Shown here: positions 43,665 through 52,271 of the stretch, piece after piece | Layout: the number at the start of each line of letters is the position of its first letter | Numbering within the stretch: position 1 is the first letter of the stretch | Translations under genes and position numbers: made by a program | DNA from: Alcanivorax sp. | GTDB lineage: Bacteria; Pseudomonadota; Gammaproteobacteria; Pseudomonadales; Alcanivoracaceae | Reading direction: 5' to 3' | Length of the DNA: 64,000 nt | Assembly: GCF_017794965.1 (NCBI RefSeq) | Contig: NZ_CP051240.1 | Location: forward strand, 2,418,001-2,482,000 | Notes under the pieces: model-generated | Database searches by the model: none | Told to the model about the DNA's origin: nothing | The model's input: only the letters and a program-made list of their open reading frames with translations

Positions 43665-45857
43665 TCAGAAGCGTACTTTCATGCCCACATAGCCAGTGCG
43701 CGGCTTGTTGGGGCGAGCCCCTGCGGGATCACGGGAGACAATTTCCTGATCGTCAAACACGTTATCCACTTTGGCATACACTTCCATGTCGCTATTCACG
43801 TGGTAGGTGGCCACCACATCTGCGATCACGTAGTCACTGGTGCGTTTGAACGTGGTGCTCTGACCAGTACGGTCACAGCTGTTGTCGATGCACATGCCAT
43901 CCGTGTGGCTGACCGACATCAATGCAGACCAGGCAGCGGCTTTTTCCAGGCCGAAGGTCAGGCTGGCCAGATGTTCAGGCAGGTAAGGCAGCACATCGCC
44001 ATCCAGCACGGACAGATCATCAGCGTCCCTGGTGATTTCGCCATCGGTGTAGGTATAGGCCAGCCGAACCGGAACTCGCAGGCCATTGTCACCCTCCCAG
44101 GCCACGCTGTTCAGCCCCACCTCCAGACCGCGAACCTCGGATTCACCAAAGCTCTGGGTGCCGGAATCATTGCCATTGGGACATGGATTGGCGATGGAAC
44201 AGTTCTGGATCGTGTTCTCATAGTCGCTGTAGAACGCGATCACATCGGCACTGAAGTTTTCCTGCCAGTAGCGGAAACCGGTTTCATAGTTAACACTCTT
44301 TTCCGCCTCGGTACCTTTCTGGGAGGAGGCTCCGGCCGGCGCAAACCCCTGATGCACACCAGCCAGCAGTGACCAGTTGTCATTTAGCAGCCAGGTGGCA
44401 CCCAGGCCCGCCATCAGCTCTTCGTTGCGGTTTTCTGTCCGTGAACTCACCGTGTTGCGAGCCGGGTCACCCCAGCGCTTGCTCTTGCTCTCCACGTTCT
44501 CGTACCGCAACGAGCCGGTGACAATGAAATCCCCCACATAAGCGTGATCGATGATCCAGGCCGACATGGCATCGGCATTTTCCAGACGGTTATCACCGCC
44601 GGTGGGCAATGTGGACGTCTGATACACCAGGCTGCCATTAGTCTGATCGAAGGTGTCCGTGGGCTGATAACGATCCACTTCGTCCTGGTGGTAGCGGGCC
44701 CCTACGATCAGATCATTTTGCACAGAGCCTACCTGGAACTGGTGACTCAGTTCAGTCTGAATTCCTTCAGAAATGTACTCACGGTTGTTGTTCTTGAACA
44801 CTAGATCAGAGGCGTCGGCGCTACCACGCAGAACTGCTTGCTTGACTCCACCATTGGTGTTGGCATCCGACACATAACCACCAATGCCCTGGCCATCAAT
44901 ACTGGCCAGCTTGTACCAGTTGCGGTTGAACTCGTTGCGGTACACTACAGAGTTCAACCGGGTATTTTCAGCAAACACCAGAGTGTGGCGCAGGGACACC
45001 GCATCCCTGTCATTGTCCATCTGGTCGATATCACTCATGCCGTAACGCCGGTTGGCATCACGCTCAAAATCCCGGTCGGTCAGCCCCAGATAGGTTTCGT
45101 CGGAGACTTCGCTGGAATGCTCCAGTTTCAGTTCCAGCGCCTGCTGGATAGCGGCGGTTTCCGGAGCCTGCCAACGTAGCTTGGCTACATAATCACGCTT
45201 GTCAAAACCACTGTCACGGTTGGAACGGTCAATATCCTTGAAGCCCAGGGTGCGTTGCTGATGCGCTTCCAGCATGAAACCAAACTGGCCCTCAGTGGCG
45301 CCATAATAGGCATGAGCTCGCTGAGATCCGTCCTCTCCACCTTCCACATTCACCATGCCTGAAGCACGGGCAGGAATCGGGGTAGACAGGAAATTGATGG
45401 CACCCCCAACAGTGAAGGGACCGTAGCGCAAGGTGTCTGGACCTTTCAGGACTTCAACGCCATAGAAACGACCAGCACTGGGAAAATAATAGGCTGCCGG
45501 TGCAGCGTAAGGTGCCGGGGCAATCAACACCCCGTCTTCCATGAGAGAAACCTTGCTGGAGCGGTCACGACCGGAGCCACGAATACCGATGTTCGGACGC
45601 AGGCCATAACCTTCTTCTTCCTGGAAATACACGCCGGGCACATCTCGCAGAATGCGGTGCACATCCGTGTTTTCCTTTTCTTCCAAATCTTCGTTAGACA
45701 GTACGTAAGCAGAACCACTGATACTGAAAGTATCCTGGCGATCCCCGAGGATCTGTACCGGTTTCAGTTCATTGGTCTGATCCGCAAAAGCCGGAGCTGC
45801 TCCGGTAGCCATGGCAGAGGCGATGGCACAGCAAATTAGGCGACGCTGTAAATGCAT
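43665..45857 (-). CDS. TonB-dependent receptor (FecA-like)
   Basis: Outer-membrane receptor of 730 aa importing an iron chelate or similar ligand with TonB energy. The signal peptide (1-25) ends APAFA. The plug domain shows DVHRILRDVPGVYFQEEEGY, LRPNIGIRGSGRDRSSKVSL, and EVLKGPDTLRYGPFTVGGAI; the barrel ends in the canonical KVRF with terminal Phe. A Fur-box-like sequence lies about 90 bp upstream. The plug resembles FecA-type ferric-citrate receptors, but the substrate is not assignable from sequence. The ATG at 45857 was chosen because the 45884 start would precede the signal. Confidence 0.9.
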   Translation of the reverse strand: MHLQRRLICCAIASAMATGAAPAFADQTNELKPVQILGDRQDTFSISGSAYVLSNEDLEEKENTDVHRILRDVPGVYFQEEEGYGLRPNIGIRGSGRDRSSKVSLMEDGVLIAPAPYAAPAAYYFPSAGRFYGVEVLKGPDTLRYGPFTVGGAINFLSTPIPARASGMVNVEGGEDGSQRAHAYYGATEGQFGFMLEAHQQRTLGFKDIDRSNRDSGFDKRDYVAKLRWQAPETAAIQQALELKLEHSSEVSDETYLGLTDRDFERDANRRYGMSDIDQMDNDRDAVSLRHTLVFAENTRLNSVVYRNEFNRNWYKLASIDGQGIGGYVSDANTNGGVKQAVLRGSADASDLVFKNNNREYISEGIQTELSHQFQVGSVQNDLIVGARYHQDEVDRYQPTDTFDQTNGSLVYQTSTLPTGGDNRLENADAMSAWIIDHAYVGDFIVTGSLRYENVESKSKRWGDPARNTVSSRTENRNEELMAGLGATWLLNDNWSLLAGVHQGFAPAGASSQKGTEAEKSVNYETGFRYWQENFSADVIAFYSDYENTIQNCSIANPCPNGNDSGTQSFGESEVRGLEVGLNSVAWEGDNGLRVPVRLAYTYTDGEITRDADDLSVLDGDVLPYLPEHLASLTFGLEKAAAWSALMSVSHTDGMCIDNSCDRTGQSTTFKRTSDYVIADVVATYHVNSDMEVYAKVDNVFDDQEIVSRDPAGARPNKPRTGYVGMKVRF

Positions 45858-45937
45858 AAGTATTCCTTCCCGACGCAAATGCAAAAAATGTAAACATCGT
45901 AAGCACGGGAAAAATACAGTGAAGAAGAACCAACTTC

Positions 45938-45960
45938 AATTATTTATCATTCTCATTTAT
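45938..45960 (-). promoter_or_regulatory. Fur-box-like operator upstream of the TonB receptor
   Basis: Read on the minus strand: AATGAGAATGATAAATAATT, matching three consecutive GATAAT-like hexamers of the Fur consensus (one is AATGAT, another GAATGA-shifted). It overlaps the hyuB stop codon (45953-45955), so the receptor promoter lies at the very end of hyuB. Confidence 0.72.
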
Positions 45961-47515
45961 ACTTCGTATCGTAATACCCTCCCCCGCCAGGAGAGGCTAC
46001 CAGCAACCGATCACCGACTCTGGCGGCAAAACCAGTCTTTGACGGCAACAACCTGCCGTTATGCCGGTTTTCCCCCACTGCGCCATTCTTTCCGCCCGCC
46101 AGCCCCCAGGGCGCGGAACGGCGGCGGTCTGTGAGCAGGGTGACCTGAGCTTCCGCAAGAAACTCCAGCTCACGGACAAGACCATCCCCACCGCAGAACA
46201 CTCCGGCCCCACCGCTGCCATGGCGAATACGGTATTCCAGTACCCGCAGCGGATAATGAGCCTCCAGGCTCTCGATGGGGGTGTTCAAAGTATTGGTCAT
46301 GTGGGTATGCACAGCGCTGAGTCCAGCCCCGCCCGCATGGGCGCCGGCGCCACCGGCCATGGTTTCGTAATAATCCCAGCCCTGCTCCCCTGAAGCGCCC
46401 ATGGCCACATTGTTCATGGTGCCCTGGCTGGCGGCGGGCACCGCCTCCGGGGCCGCCTGGGCCAGGGCGCCCAGCACCACATCCACCACCCGGGAGCTGG
46501 TTTCCACGTTGCCGGCAGCCACGGCCGCCGGACGATGGGCATTAAGCAAGGATCCCGGCGGTGCGGACAGGCTGATGGGACGGAACAGACCATCGCAGGC
46601 CGGCACATCATCATCCATCAGACAGCGAAAACAGTAGTAGGCCGCGGCGGCGACCACCGATAGCGGGCAATTGATATTGCCGGCCACCTGATCCGCCGTG
46701 CCGGTGAAATCCAGCGATGCACTATCGCCCTCGATACGCAGGGTCACCGAAATGGTGATGTCCTGCTGACCCTGACCGTCATCATCCATCACGTCCGTAA
46801 AGTGGTATTGTCCATCCGGCAGCGCCGCAATACGGGCGCGGGCGCGTTTCTCTCCGTAGGCATTGAGGGCATCGAACCCGTGACCAATATCTGCCAGGGT
46901 GGCCGCCATCTCCGCCAATCGGCGGGCCCCGGTTTCACAGGCGCTGGCCTGGGCAGCAAAATCCCCGAACCGCAGGTTTTCCATGGGCGGCGAATCGGCC
47001 CCTGGCAGCGGCTCCAGACCCGCCAGACGGCGGCACAGGGGAATCTGCCACTGGCCAGCCGCTTTCAACAGGGTGGGGGCAATCACCAGCCCTTCCTGCG
47101 TCAGATGGGTGGACACCGGCATGGAACCGGGACTATGCGCGCCAATATTGGCATGGTGGGCCCGGGTGACCGCAAAGCCGATCAGGGCGCTGTCCGCCGC
47201 ATACACCGGTGCGACCACGGTCACATCCGGCAGATGGGTGCCGCCCAGATAGGGGTCATTGACCACCAGCAAATCGCCTGGCGTCCACTCGCGATCACTG
47301 ACCAAATCAGCCATGGCATAGGCCATGGAGCCCAGATGCACCGGGATATGCGCCGCCTGGGCACAGAGCCGCCCCTGCACATCAAAGATCGCGCAGGAGA
47401 AATCCAGCCGGTCCTTGATATTGGGCGACAAGGCACTGAGCCGCAGTACCGCTCCCATTTCATCACAGATACCGGAGAGGCGATTGGCGAAAATGCTGAG
47501 CTGGACGGAATTCAT
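45953..47515 (-). CDS. Orphan hydantoinase B / oxoprolinase family subunit
   Basis: Subunit of ATP-dependent hydantoinase/5-oxoprolinase or acetone-carboxylase-like enzymes, 520 aa. The N-terminal region IFANRLSGICDEMGAVLRLS and the segments DLLVVNDPYLGGTHLPDVTV and AVTRAHHANIGAHSPGSMPV are the HyuB signature (His and Asp metal-binding loop). HyuA normally precedes or is fused; no hyuA is within this window, so the partner would be elsewhere or lost. The 215-bp gap to argD contains a heptad pair instead of a shared promoter-like sequence. Confidence 0.88.
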   Translation of the reverse strand: MNSVQLSIFANRLSGICDEMGAVLRLSALSPNIKDRLDFSCAIFDVQGRLCAQAAHIPVHLGSMAYAMADLVSDREWTPGDLLVVNDPYLGGTHLPDVTVVAPVYAADSALIGFAVTRAHHANIGAHSPGSMPVSTHLTQEGLVIAPTLLKAAGQWQIPLCRRLAGLEPLPGADSPPMENLRFGDFAAQASACETGARRLAEMAATLADIGHGFDALNAYGEKRARARIAALPDGQYHFTDVMDDDGQGQQDITISVTLRIEGDSASLDFTGTADQVAGNINCPLSVVAAAAYYCFRCLMDDDVPACDGLFRPISLSAPPGSLLNAHRPAAVAAGNVETSSRVVDVVLGALAQAAPEAVPAASQGTMNNVAMGASGEQGWDYYETMAGGAGAHAGGAGLSAVHTHMTNTLNTPIESLEAHYPLRVLEYRIRHGSGGAGVFCGGDGLVRELEFLAEAQVTLLTDRRRSAPWGLAGGKNGAVGENRHNGRLLPSKTGFAARVGDRLLVASPGGGGYYDTKYK

Positions 47516-47523
47516 AAGGGCAA

Positions 47524-47630
47524 TGAACAGTGAACAGTTAATAGTTAACAGCTAAAAAAACAGTGACAAAATCAGGCCGGCCCCAGCCTACCCTTATTCG
47601 CTGTTCACTGTTAACTATTAACTGTTCACT
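47524..47630. repeat. Heptad-bracketed module (CAGTGAA/CAGTTAA family) between divergent genes
   Basis: Left arm 47524-47551 and inverted right arm 47601-47630, with 7-bp units such as CAGTTAA, TAGTTAA and TGAACAG. It lies between the starts of hyuB and argD, where both promoters must be, the only module at a divergent pair. Confidence 0.78.
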
Positions 47631-47730
47631 AAAATGTGCGCTATCATCGGCGGTTCCCGGCAGCCCACAGCTGCCGTTTTTTGTTTCAGTGAGGCTGAAA
47701 CAGACAAATTCGCATCAACGAGTCTGGGTA

Positions 47731-48915
47731 ATGAGTCAGCAATATTTGATTCCCACCTACGCACGGCAGCCGCTGGCGTTTGTGCGCGGTGAAGGGGTGT
47801 GGCTGTTCGATGAGAACGGCGACAAGTACATGGATGCCATTTCCGGCATCGGGGTCTGCAATCTGGGACACTGCCATCCAGCGGTGAGCCGAACCCTGGC
47901 CGAACAGGCCGGGCAGCTGATGCACACCTCCAATCTGTACCGCATTCCCGCCCAGGAAGCGCTGGCCCAGCGTTTGTGCGACATCAGCGGCATGCAGAGC
48001 GCCTTCTTTTCCAATTCAGGGGCAGAAGCCAACGAAGCCGCGATCAAGATTGCCCGGCTTTACGGCAACCGCAATGGCATCAGCAAACCCACCGTGCTGG
48101 TCATGGAAGGCAGCTTCCACGGCCGAACCATGGCCACACTCTCTGCCACCGGTAACAGCAAGGTACAGGAAGGCTTTACCCCACTGGTAGAGGGCTTTGT
48201 CCGGGTGCCCTTCAACGACGTGGATGCCGTGGCTGCCCATGCCGACAATAAGGATGTAGTGGCAATTCTGGTGGAACCGGTACAGGGCGAAGGCGGTATC
48301 AATATCCCCGACGCCGGCTACCTGAAAGGCCTGCGCCAACTGTGTGACCAGAATGACTGGTTGCTGATGGTGGACGAGATCCAGTCCGGCAACGGCCGGA
48401 CTGGCCATTACTTCGCCTGCATGGGCGATAACGTGCTGCCGGATGTGCTGACCACTGCCAAGGGGCTGGGCAACGGCTTTCCCATCGGCGCCTGTCTGGT
48501 TGCCGGCAAGGCTGAGGGCGTGTTTGGCCCGGGCACCCATGGCAGCACCTACGGAGGCAATCCGCTGGGCTGTGCGGCTGCGCTGACTGTGGTCAACACC
48601 CTCACTGACGAGGTGGTTGACGGTGTTGCCGGCAAAGGCGAACGACTAAAAGCCGCTTTCGAACACGCCCTGTCGGATGTGCCACTGGTCACTGAAGTGC
48701 GCCAGAAAGGCCTGATGATCGGTATCCAGCTGGACCGCCCCTGTGGCGAGCTGGTCAATAGCGCCCGGGAAGCGGGCCTGCTGATCAATGTTACCGCCGG
48801 TTCCGTCGTGCGCTTGCTGCCTCCCCTGGTGATCTCCGATGCCGAGATGCAAACCCTGGTGGACGATCTGTCCGCCGTCATCCGCTCTTTTGCCAATGCA
48901 CAGGAGGTCGCATGA
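47731..48915 (+). CDS. argD: Acetylornithine aminotransferase
   Basis: PLP-dependent enzyme of arginine (and possibly lysine) biosynthesis; 394 aa. Class III aminotransferase features: FFSNSGAEANEAAIKIARLY, MEGSFHGRTMATLSATGN, DEIQSGNGRTGHYFACMG and LTTAKGLGNGFPIGACLVAG with the PLP Lys in TTAKG. The ATG at 47731 gives the family N-terminus MSQQYLIPTYARQPL; the frame is open upstream to 47563 but through the heptad module. argF starts within the stop (ATGA). Confidence 0.93.
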   Translation: MSQQYLIPTYARQPLAFVRGEGVWLFDENGDKYMDAISGIGVCNLGHCHPAVSRTLAEQAGQLMHTSNLYRIPAQEALAQRLCDISGMQSAFFSNSGAEANEAAIKIARLYGNRNGISKPTVLVMEGSFHGRTMATLSATGNSKVQEGFTPLVEGFVRVPFNDVDAVAAHADNKDVVAILVEPVQGEGGINIPDAGYLKGLRQLCDQNDWLLMVDEIQSGNGRTGHYFACMGDNVLPDVLTTAKGLGNGFPIGACLVAGKAEGVFGPGTHGSTYGGNPLGCAAALTVVNTLTDEVVDGVAGKGERLKAAFEHALSDVPLVTEVRQKGLMIGIQLDRPCGELVNSAREAGLLINVTAGSVVRLLPPLVISDAEMQTLVDDLSAVIRSFANAQEVA

Positions 48916-49820
48916 GTCGGCATTTCCTGACACTCAATGATCTGACCGCGGACGAGCTGGGTTACCTGATCCAGCGCGCCATTGAACTCAAAACCATGCT
49001 GCGTAATGGCCAGAGCCATGAACCCTTGAAGGGCAAGACCCTGGGCATGATCTTCGAGAAATCGTCTACCCGTACCCGGGTGTCCTTCGAAGTGGCCATG
49101 ACCCAGTTTGGCGGCGCCAGCATCTTCCTGTCCCCCCGCGATACCCAGCTGGGCCGCGGCGAACCCATCGAGGATTCGGCCCGGGTTCTGTCACGCATGG
49201 TGGATGCGGTGATGATCCGCACGTTCGACCATGCCACCGTGGAAACCTTTGCGGCGCACTCTTCAGTGCCGGTCATCAATGCCCTGACCGATGATTTCCA
49301 CCCCTGCCAGCTGCTGGCAGACATGCAGACCTATGTGGAGCATCGCGGCAGCATCCAGGGCAAGAAGGTGGTGTGGGTAGGCGACGGCAACAACATGTGT
49401 GCCAGCTACATGAATGCGGCCCGCCAGTTTGATTTCGATCTGGTGATCAGCTGCCCCCAGGGCTTCTCCCCGGATGACGAGCTGCTCAGTCGCTGCGACG
49501 ATCACGTCAGCATCGAGCCAGACGTTCGCGCCGCAGTGAAAAATGCCCACCTGGTGGTGACCGATGTGTGGGCCTCCATGGGCCAGGAAGACGAGCAACA
49601 GGCACGAATGAGTGCTTTTGAAGGCTATCAGGTGACCCCGGAGCTGATGGATCTGGCCGACCCGGAAGCCTTGTTCATGCACTGCCTGCCTGCCCACCGT
49701 GGCGAAGAAGTGAGCCATGAAATGATGGACGACCCCCGTGCCGTGGTCTGGGATGAAGCGGAGAACCGCCTGCACGCCCAGAAGGCCCTGCTGGAATTCC
49801 TGCTCACCGGGCAGCATTGA
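48912..49820 (+). CDS. argF: Ornithine carbamoyltransferase
   Basis: Makes citrulline from ornithine and carbamoyl phosphate; 302 aa. The carbamoyl-phosphate motif SSTRTRVSF, DFHPCQLLADMQTY and MHCLPAHRGEEV (ornithine-binding HCLP) are intact. It overlaps argD by 4 bp (ATGA), giving a two-gene operon; argG is separate. A heptad repeat begins 4 bp after the stop. Confidence 0.97.
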   Translation: MSRHFLTLNDLTADELGYLIQRAIELKTMLRNGQSHEPLKGKTLGMIFEKSSTRTRVSFEVAMTQFGGASIFLSPRDTQLGRGEPIEDSARVLSRMVDAVMIRTFDHATVETFAAHSSVPVINALTDDFHPCQLLADMQTYVEHRGSIQGKKVVWVGDGNNMCASYMNAARQFDFDLVISCPQGFSPDDELLSRCDDHVSIEPDVRAAVKNAHLVVTDVWASMGQEDEQQARMSAFEGYQVTPELMDLADPEALFMHCLPAHRGEEVSHEMMDDPRAVVWDEAENRLHAQKALLEFLLTGQH

Positions 49821-49824
49821 TGAA

Positions 49825-49890
49825 GACGCAGCACGCAGCACGCAACATGCATCACGCAACCCGGGTTCCGTGTTGCGCAGAGCATGATGC
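49825..49890. repeat. Heptad pair (GCAGCAC/GCATCAC family)
   Basis: Left arm 49825-49860 (units GCAGCAC, GCAACAT, GCATCAC) and an inverted right arm at 49871-49890 (GTGTTGC, GCAGAGC, ATGATGC) within the 85-bp gap between argF and the ABC ATPase. Same family as the arrays at 61267 and 62709. Confidence 0.75.
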
Positions 49891-49905
49891 CTGGAGCACA
49901 GGAGC

Positions 49906-50961
49906 ATGAGCACGCCTCTCCTGAATATTGAAAGTCTCACTTGCGGCTATCATCAACAGGCAGTGGTCAGGGATCTCAACCTGTCCCTGGCGGCTGGAGA
50001 AATTGCCTGCCTGCTGGGCCCCAGCGGCTGCGGCAAAACCACCACTTTGCGTGCCATCGCAGGACTGGAACCGGTCAATGGTGGCAGCATTCGTATTCAG
50101 GATCGGCTGGTGTCCTCCGCCAGCCAGCAAATCCCGCCAGAACAACGGGGGCTGGGGATGGTGTTTCAGGAACATGCCCTGTTCCCGCACCTCACCGTCG
50201 CCGACAATGTGGCCTTCGGCCTGCGCAAGCTGTCCGCCGAAGAGAAACGGGCGCGGGTACGCGAATGCCTTGGCCGAGTACGGCTGGCGGGCATGGAACA
50301 GCGTTACCCCCATGAACTCTCCGGTGGACAGCAACAGCGCGTGGCCCTGGCCCGGGCACTGGCCCCGCGACCTGCCCTGCTACTGCTCGACGAACCCTTT
50401 GCCAGCCTGGATCTTGATCTGCGTCGTCAGCTGGCCAGGGAGCTGGGTGATATCCTGCGGGAAGAAAATGTCACCACCCTGATGGTGACTCACGATCAGG
50501 AAGAAGCCTTCGCGCTGGCCGATCGTGTGGGTGTGATGCAGTCTGGCAAGCTGGAACAGTGGGACACGCCCTACAACATCTACCATGCACCGGCGAATCG
50601 CTTTGTGGCGGAATTTGCCGGCTATGGGGCCTTCCTGCGTGGCAAGGTCACCGACCAGCACAGCGTGAAGACCAGCCTGGGCGAACTCACCGGCCGCCAC
50701 CAGGACAACCTGACCCCCGGCACCACCGTGGATGTGCTGCTGCGTCCGGAAGACATCGTCGCCGACGAAACCGCCCCCCTGGCCCTGCCCGTCACCCGCC
50801 GCCAGTTCACCGGTGCGAGCATCCTCTACCATTTGCGCGTCAGCGCCTCGGAAACCCTGCTCTGCCAGACCGACAGCCACACCAACGTCCTCGAAGGCGA
50901 CACGCTGCATGTCAGGTTGGGGACCAAGCATCTGGTCTCCTTTGCAGTGAACAGTGAATAG
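49906..50961 (+). CDS. FbpC-like iron(III) ABC transporter ATPase, orphan
   Basis: Cytoplasmic ATPase of a periplasmic iron or related ABC importer; 351 aa. Walker A GPSGCGKTT, the Q-loop FQEHALFPHLTV, the signature LSGGQQQRVALARAL and Walker B LLLLDEPFASLD are intact; the C-terminal part (YHAPANRFVAEFAGYGAF, then a TOBE domain) is typical of FbpC/PotA. No permease or binding protein is adjacent. Its last four residues (VNSE) and stop are encoded by the heptad repeat, so the original C-terminus probably differed. Confidence 0.85.
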   Translation: MSTPLLNIESLTCGYHQQAVVRDLNLSLAAGEIACLLGPSGCGKTTTLRAIAGLEPVNGGSIRIQDRLVSSASQQIPPEQRGLGMVFQEHALFPHLTVADNVAFGLRKLSAEEKRARVRECLGRVRLAGMEQRYPHELSGGQQQRVALARALAPRPALLLLDEPFASLDLDLRRQLARELGDILREENVTTLMVTHDQEEAFALADRVGVMQSGKLEQWDTPYNIYHAPANRFVAEFAGYGAFLRGKVTDQHSVKTSLGELTGRHQDNLTPGTTVDVLLRPEDIVADETAPLALPVTRRQFTGASILYHLRVSASETLLCQTDSHTNVLEGDTLHVRLGTKHLVSFAVNSE

Positions 50962-51163
50962 TTAACAGTGAACAGCGCGCGTTATGGCGCTGGTCGGTTC
51001 TGACGGGTATAAGGCCGCGACCCGAGCTCGGTGCGGACTTTTGCTTTTATCAACGCAAGAGGCCGCGTCCAGACTCTGGACGCGGCCCCTGTGCTTTCAG
51101 TCACCACCACACTTCGCACGCGCAACTATTAACTATTAACTATTCACTGTTAACTGTTAACTG
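50945..51163. repeat. Heptad-bracketed module with shared terminator core
   Basis: Left arm 50945-50975 (units CAGTGAA, TAGTTAA) includes the fbpC-like gene's final codons and stop; inverted right arm 51126-51163 ends 4 bp before the GGDEF stop. The core 51052-51100 is nearly identical to 12092-12140. A degenerate hairpin copy (GGCCGCGACCCGAG...) precedes it near 51012-51037. Confidence 0.85.
51058..51092. terminator. Bidirectional terminator between the ABC ATPase and the GGDEF gene
   Basis: Stem GGCCGCGTCCAG, loop ACT, CTGGACGCGGCC; one mismatch in the outer pairs compared with the 12098 copy. The T-tract is poor on both sides. Confidence 0.7.
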
Positions 51164-51167
51164 CTCT

Positions 51168-52271
51168 TCAAGCCACCCTGCTCTGGTTGCGCCCCGAGCT
51201 CTTGGCCTTGTAGAGCCCACGATCGGCGCGGTTGAGTACGTCTTCGGTGGACTCCTTGTCACGGAAGGCGGCCACACCCACGGACAGGCTGACCGTGGAC
51301 GGGCCGCCTTCCTGGCCGAAGGCTTCCTCGCTCCAGCGCTTGCGTAACCGCTCGGCCACCTGCAGGGCGCCCTGCTCACCACTCTGGGGCAGAATCAACA
51401 GAAATTCCTCGCCCCCCAGCCGCCCGAAGTAATCACCGTCACGCATATCGGAAAGCACCACCTGGGAAAAACGGCGCAGAACCCGGTCCCCCCATTCGTG
51501 GCCGAAACGGTCGTTGATCTGCTTGAAGTGATCCAGGTCCACATAGCACACGGAGAAAGGTACCCGCTTGCGGTCTGCCAGGGCTTTCTGCCGTTCGAGG
51601 ATCTCCAGCAGATGGCGGCGGTTGAAGAGCCCGGTCAGATCATCACGAATCGCCATCTCGCGAACCCGCTCCAGGCCCTTGCCCAATTCCCGGTTCTTCT
51701 CCGCCAGGTCCATCTTCAAGCGATTGATACTGCCCCCGGTGATTGCAAAGCTGATTGAAATCATGGTGAACACCAGCCACTGCAATGCCTCCACAGAAAG
51801 ACTCAACTGCACCCCGCGGTCGTCCATGGCCAGCCACAGCATGCCTGCATAGGCCGCACTGGAGAGCATGGCCACCCCGACCATCACCTTGCCACTGAGC
51901 TGGAAAGACACCAGCAACAGGATGGCAAAGAACAAGGTCACCACACTGAGACGAAACTCATCCACGTAATAGCCGGAAACCGTAAACACACCCACGCAGA
52001 AGATGATCAGCGGCAGAGACAGGGAGGGATCATGAAAACGCAGTGTGACACCGCTGGCGAGCAACAGCACATAGCCCAGCATGGACAGCCACACACCGGA
52101 CAACAGGATGGCGCCCAGCTCCAGGTCGATACTGAATTGCCCCATGCGGTAATAGAGCAGGCACAACAGGGTGTGCATGGCCATGATGGCCACGGCCGCC
52201 CGGCCGTGACGCCTTAACAGCCGGGTCTCATTGAACGTGAGGTGTTCAGCCTGGCGCAGCTCGCTGTTCAT
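51168..52271 (-). CDS. Membrane GGDEF diguanylate cyclase (downstream copy)
   Basis: Predicted c-di-GMP synthase of 367 aa. About six hydrophobic helices occupy residues 25-185, then a linker helix and the GGDEF domain. Active-site GGEEF occurs in YFGRLGGEEFLLIL; the inhibitory I-site RxxD is present as RDGD five residues before it. The substrate-binding DLDHFKQINDRFGH and DDLTGLFNRRHLLE are also typical. The N-terminal membrane region has no recognised sensor name. The start overlaps the upstream GGDEF stop by 4 bp, so the two are co-translated. Confidence 0.9.
   Translation of the reverse strand: MNSELRQAEHLTFNETRLLRRHGRAAVAIMAMHTLLCLLYYRMGQFSIDLELGAILLSGVWLSMLGYVLLLASGVTLRFHDPSLSLPLIIFCVGVFTVSGYYVDEFRLSVVTLFFAILLLVSFQLSGKVMVGVAMLSSAAYAGMLWLAMDDRGVQLSLSVEALQWLVFTMISISFAITGGSINRLKMDLAEKNRELGKGLERVREMAIRDDLTGLFNRRHLLEILERQKALADRKRVPFSVCYVDLDHFKQINDRFGHEWGDRVLRRFSQVVLSDMRDGDYFGRLGGEEFLLILPQSGEQGALQVAERLRKRWSEEAFGQEGGPSTVSLSVGVAAFRDKESTEDVLNRADRGLYKAKSSGRNQSRVA

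Noticed and set aside
47563..47730. Extended N-terminus of ArgD
   Set aside because: The extra 56 codons translate intergenic heptad repeats; the conserved protein begins at 47731.
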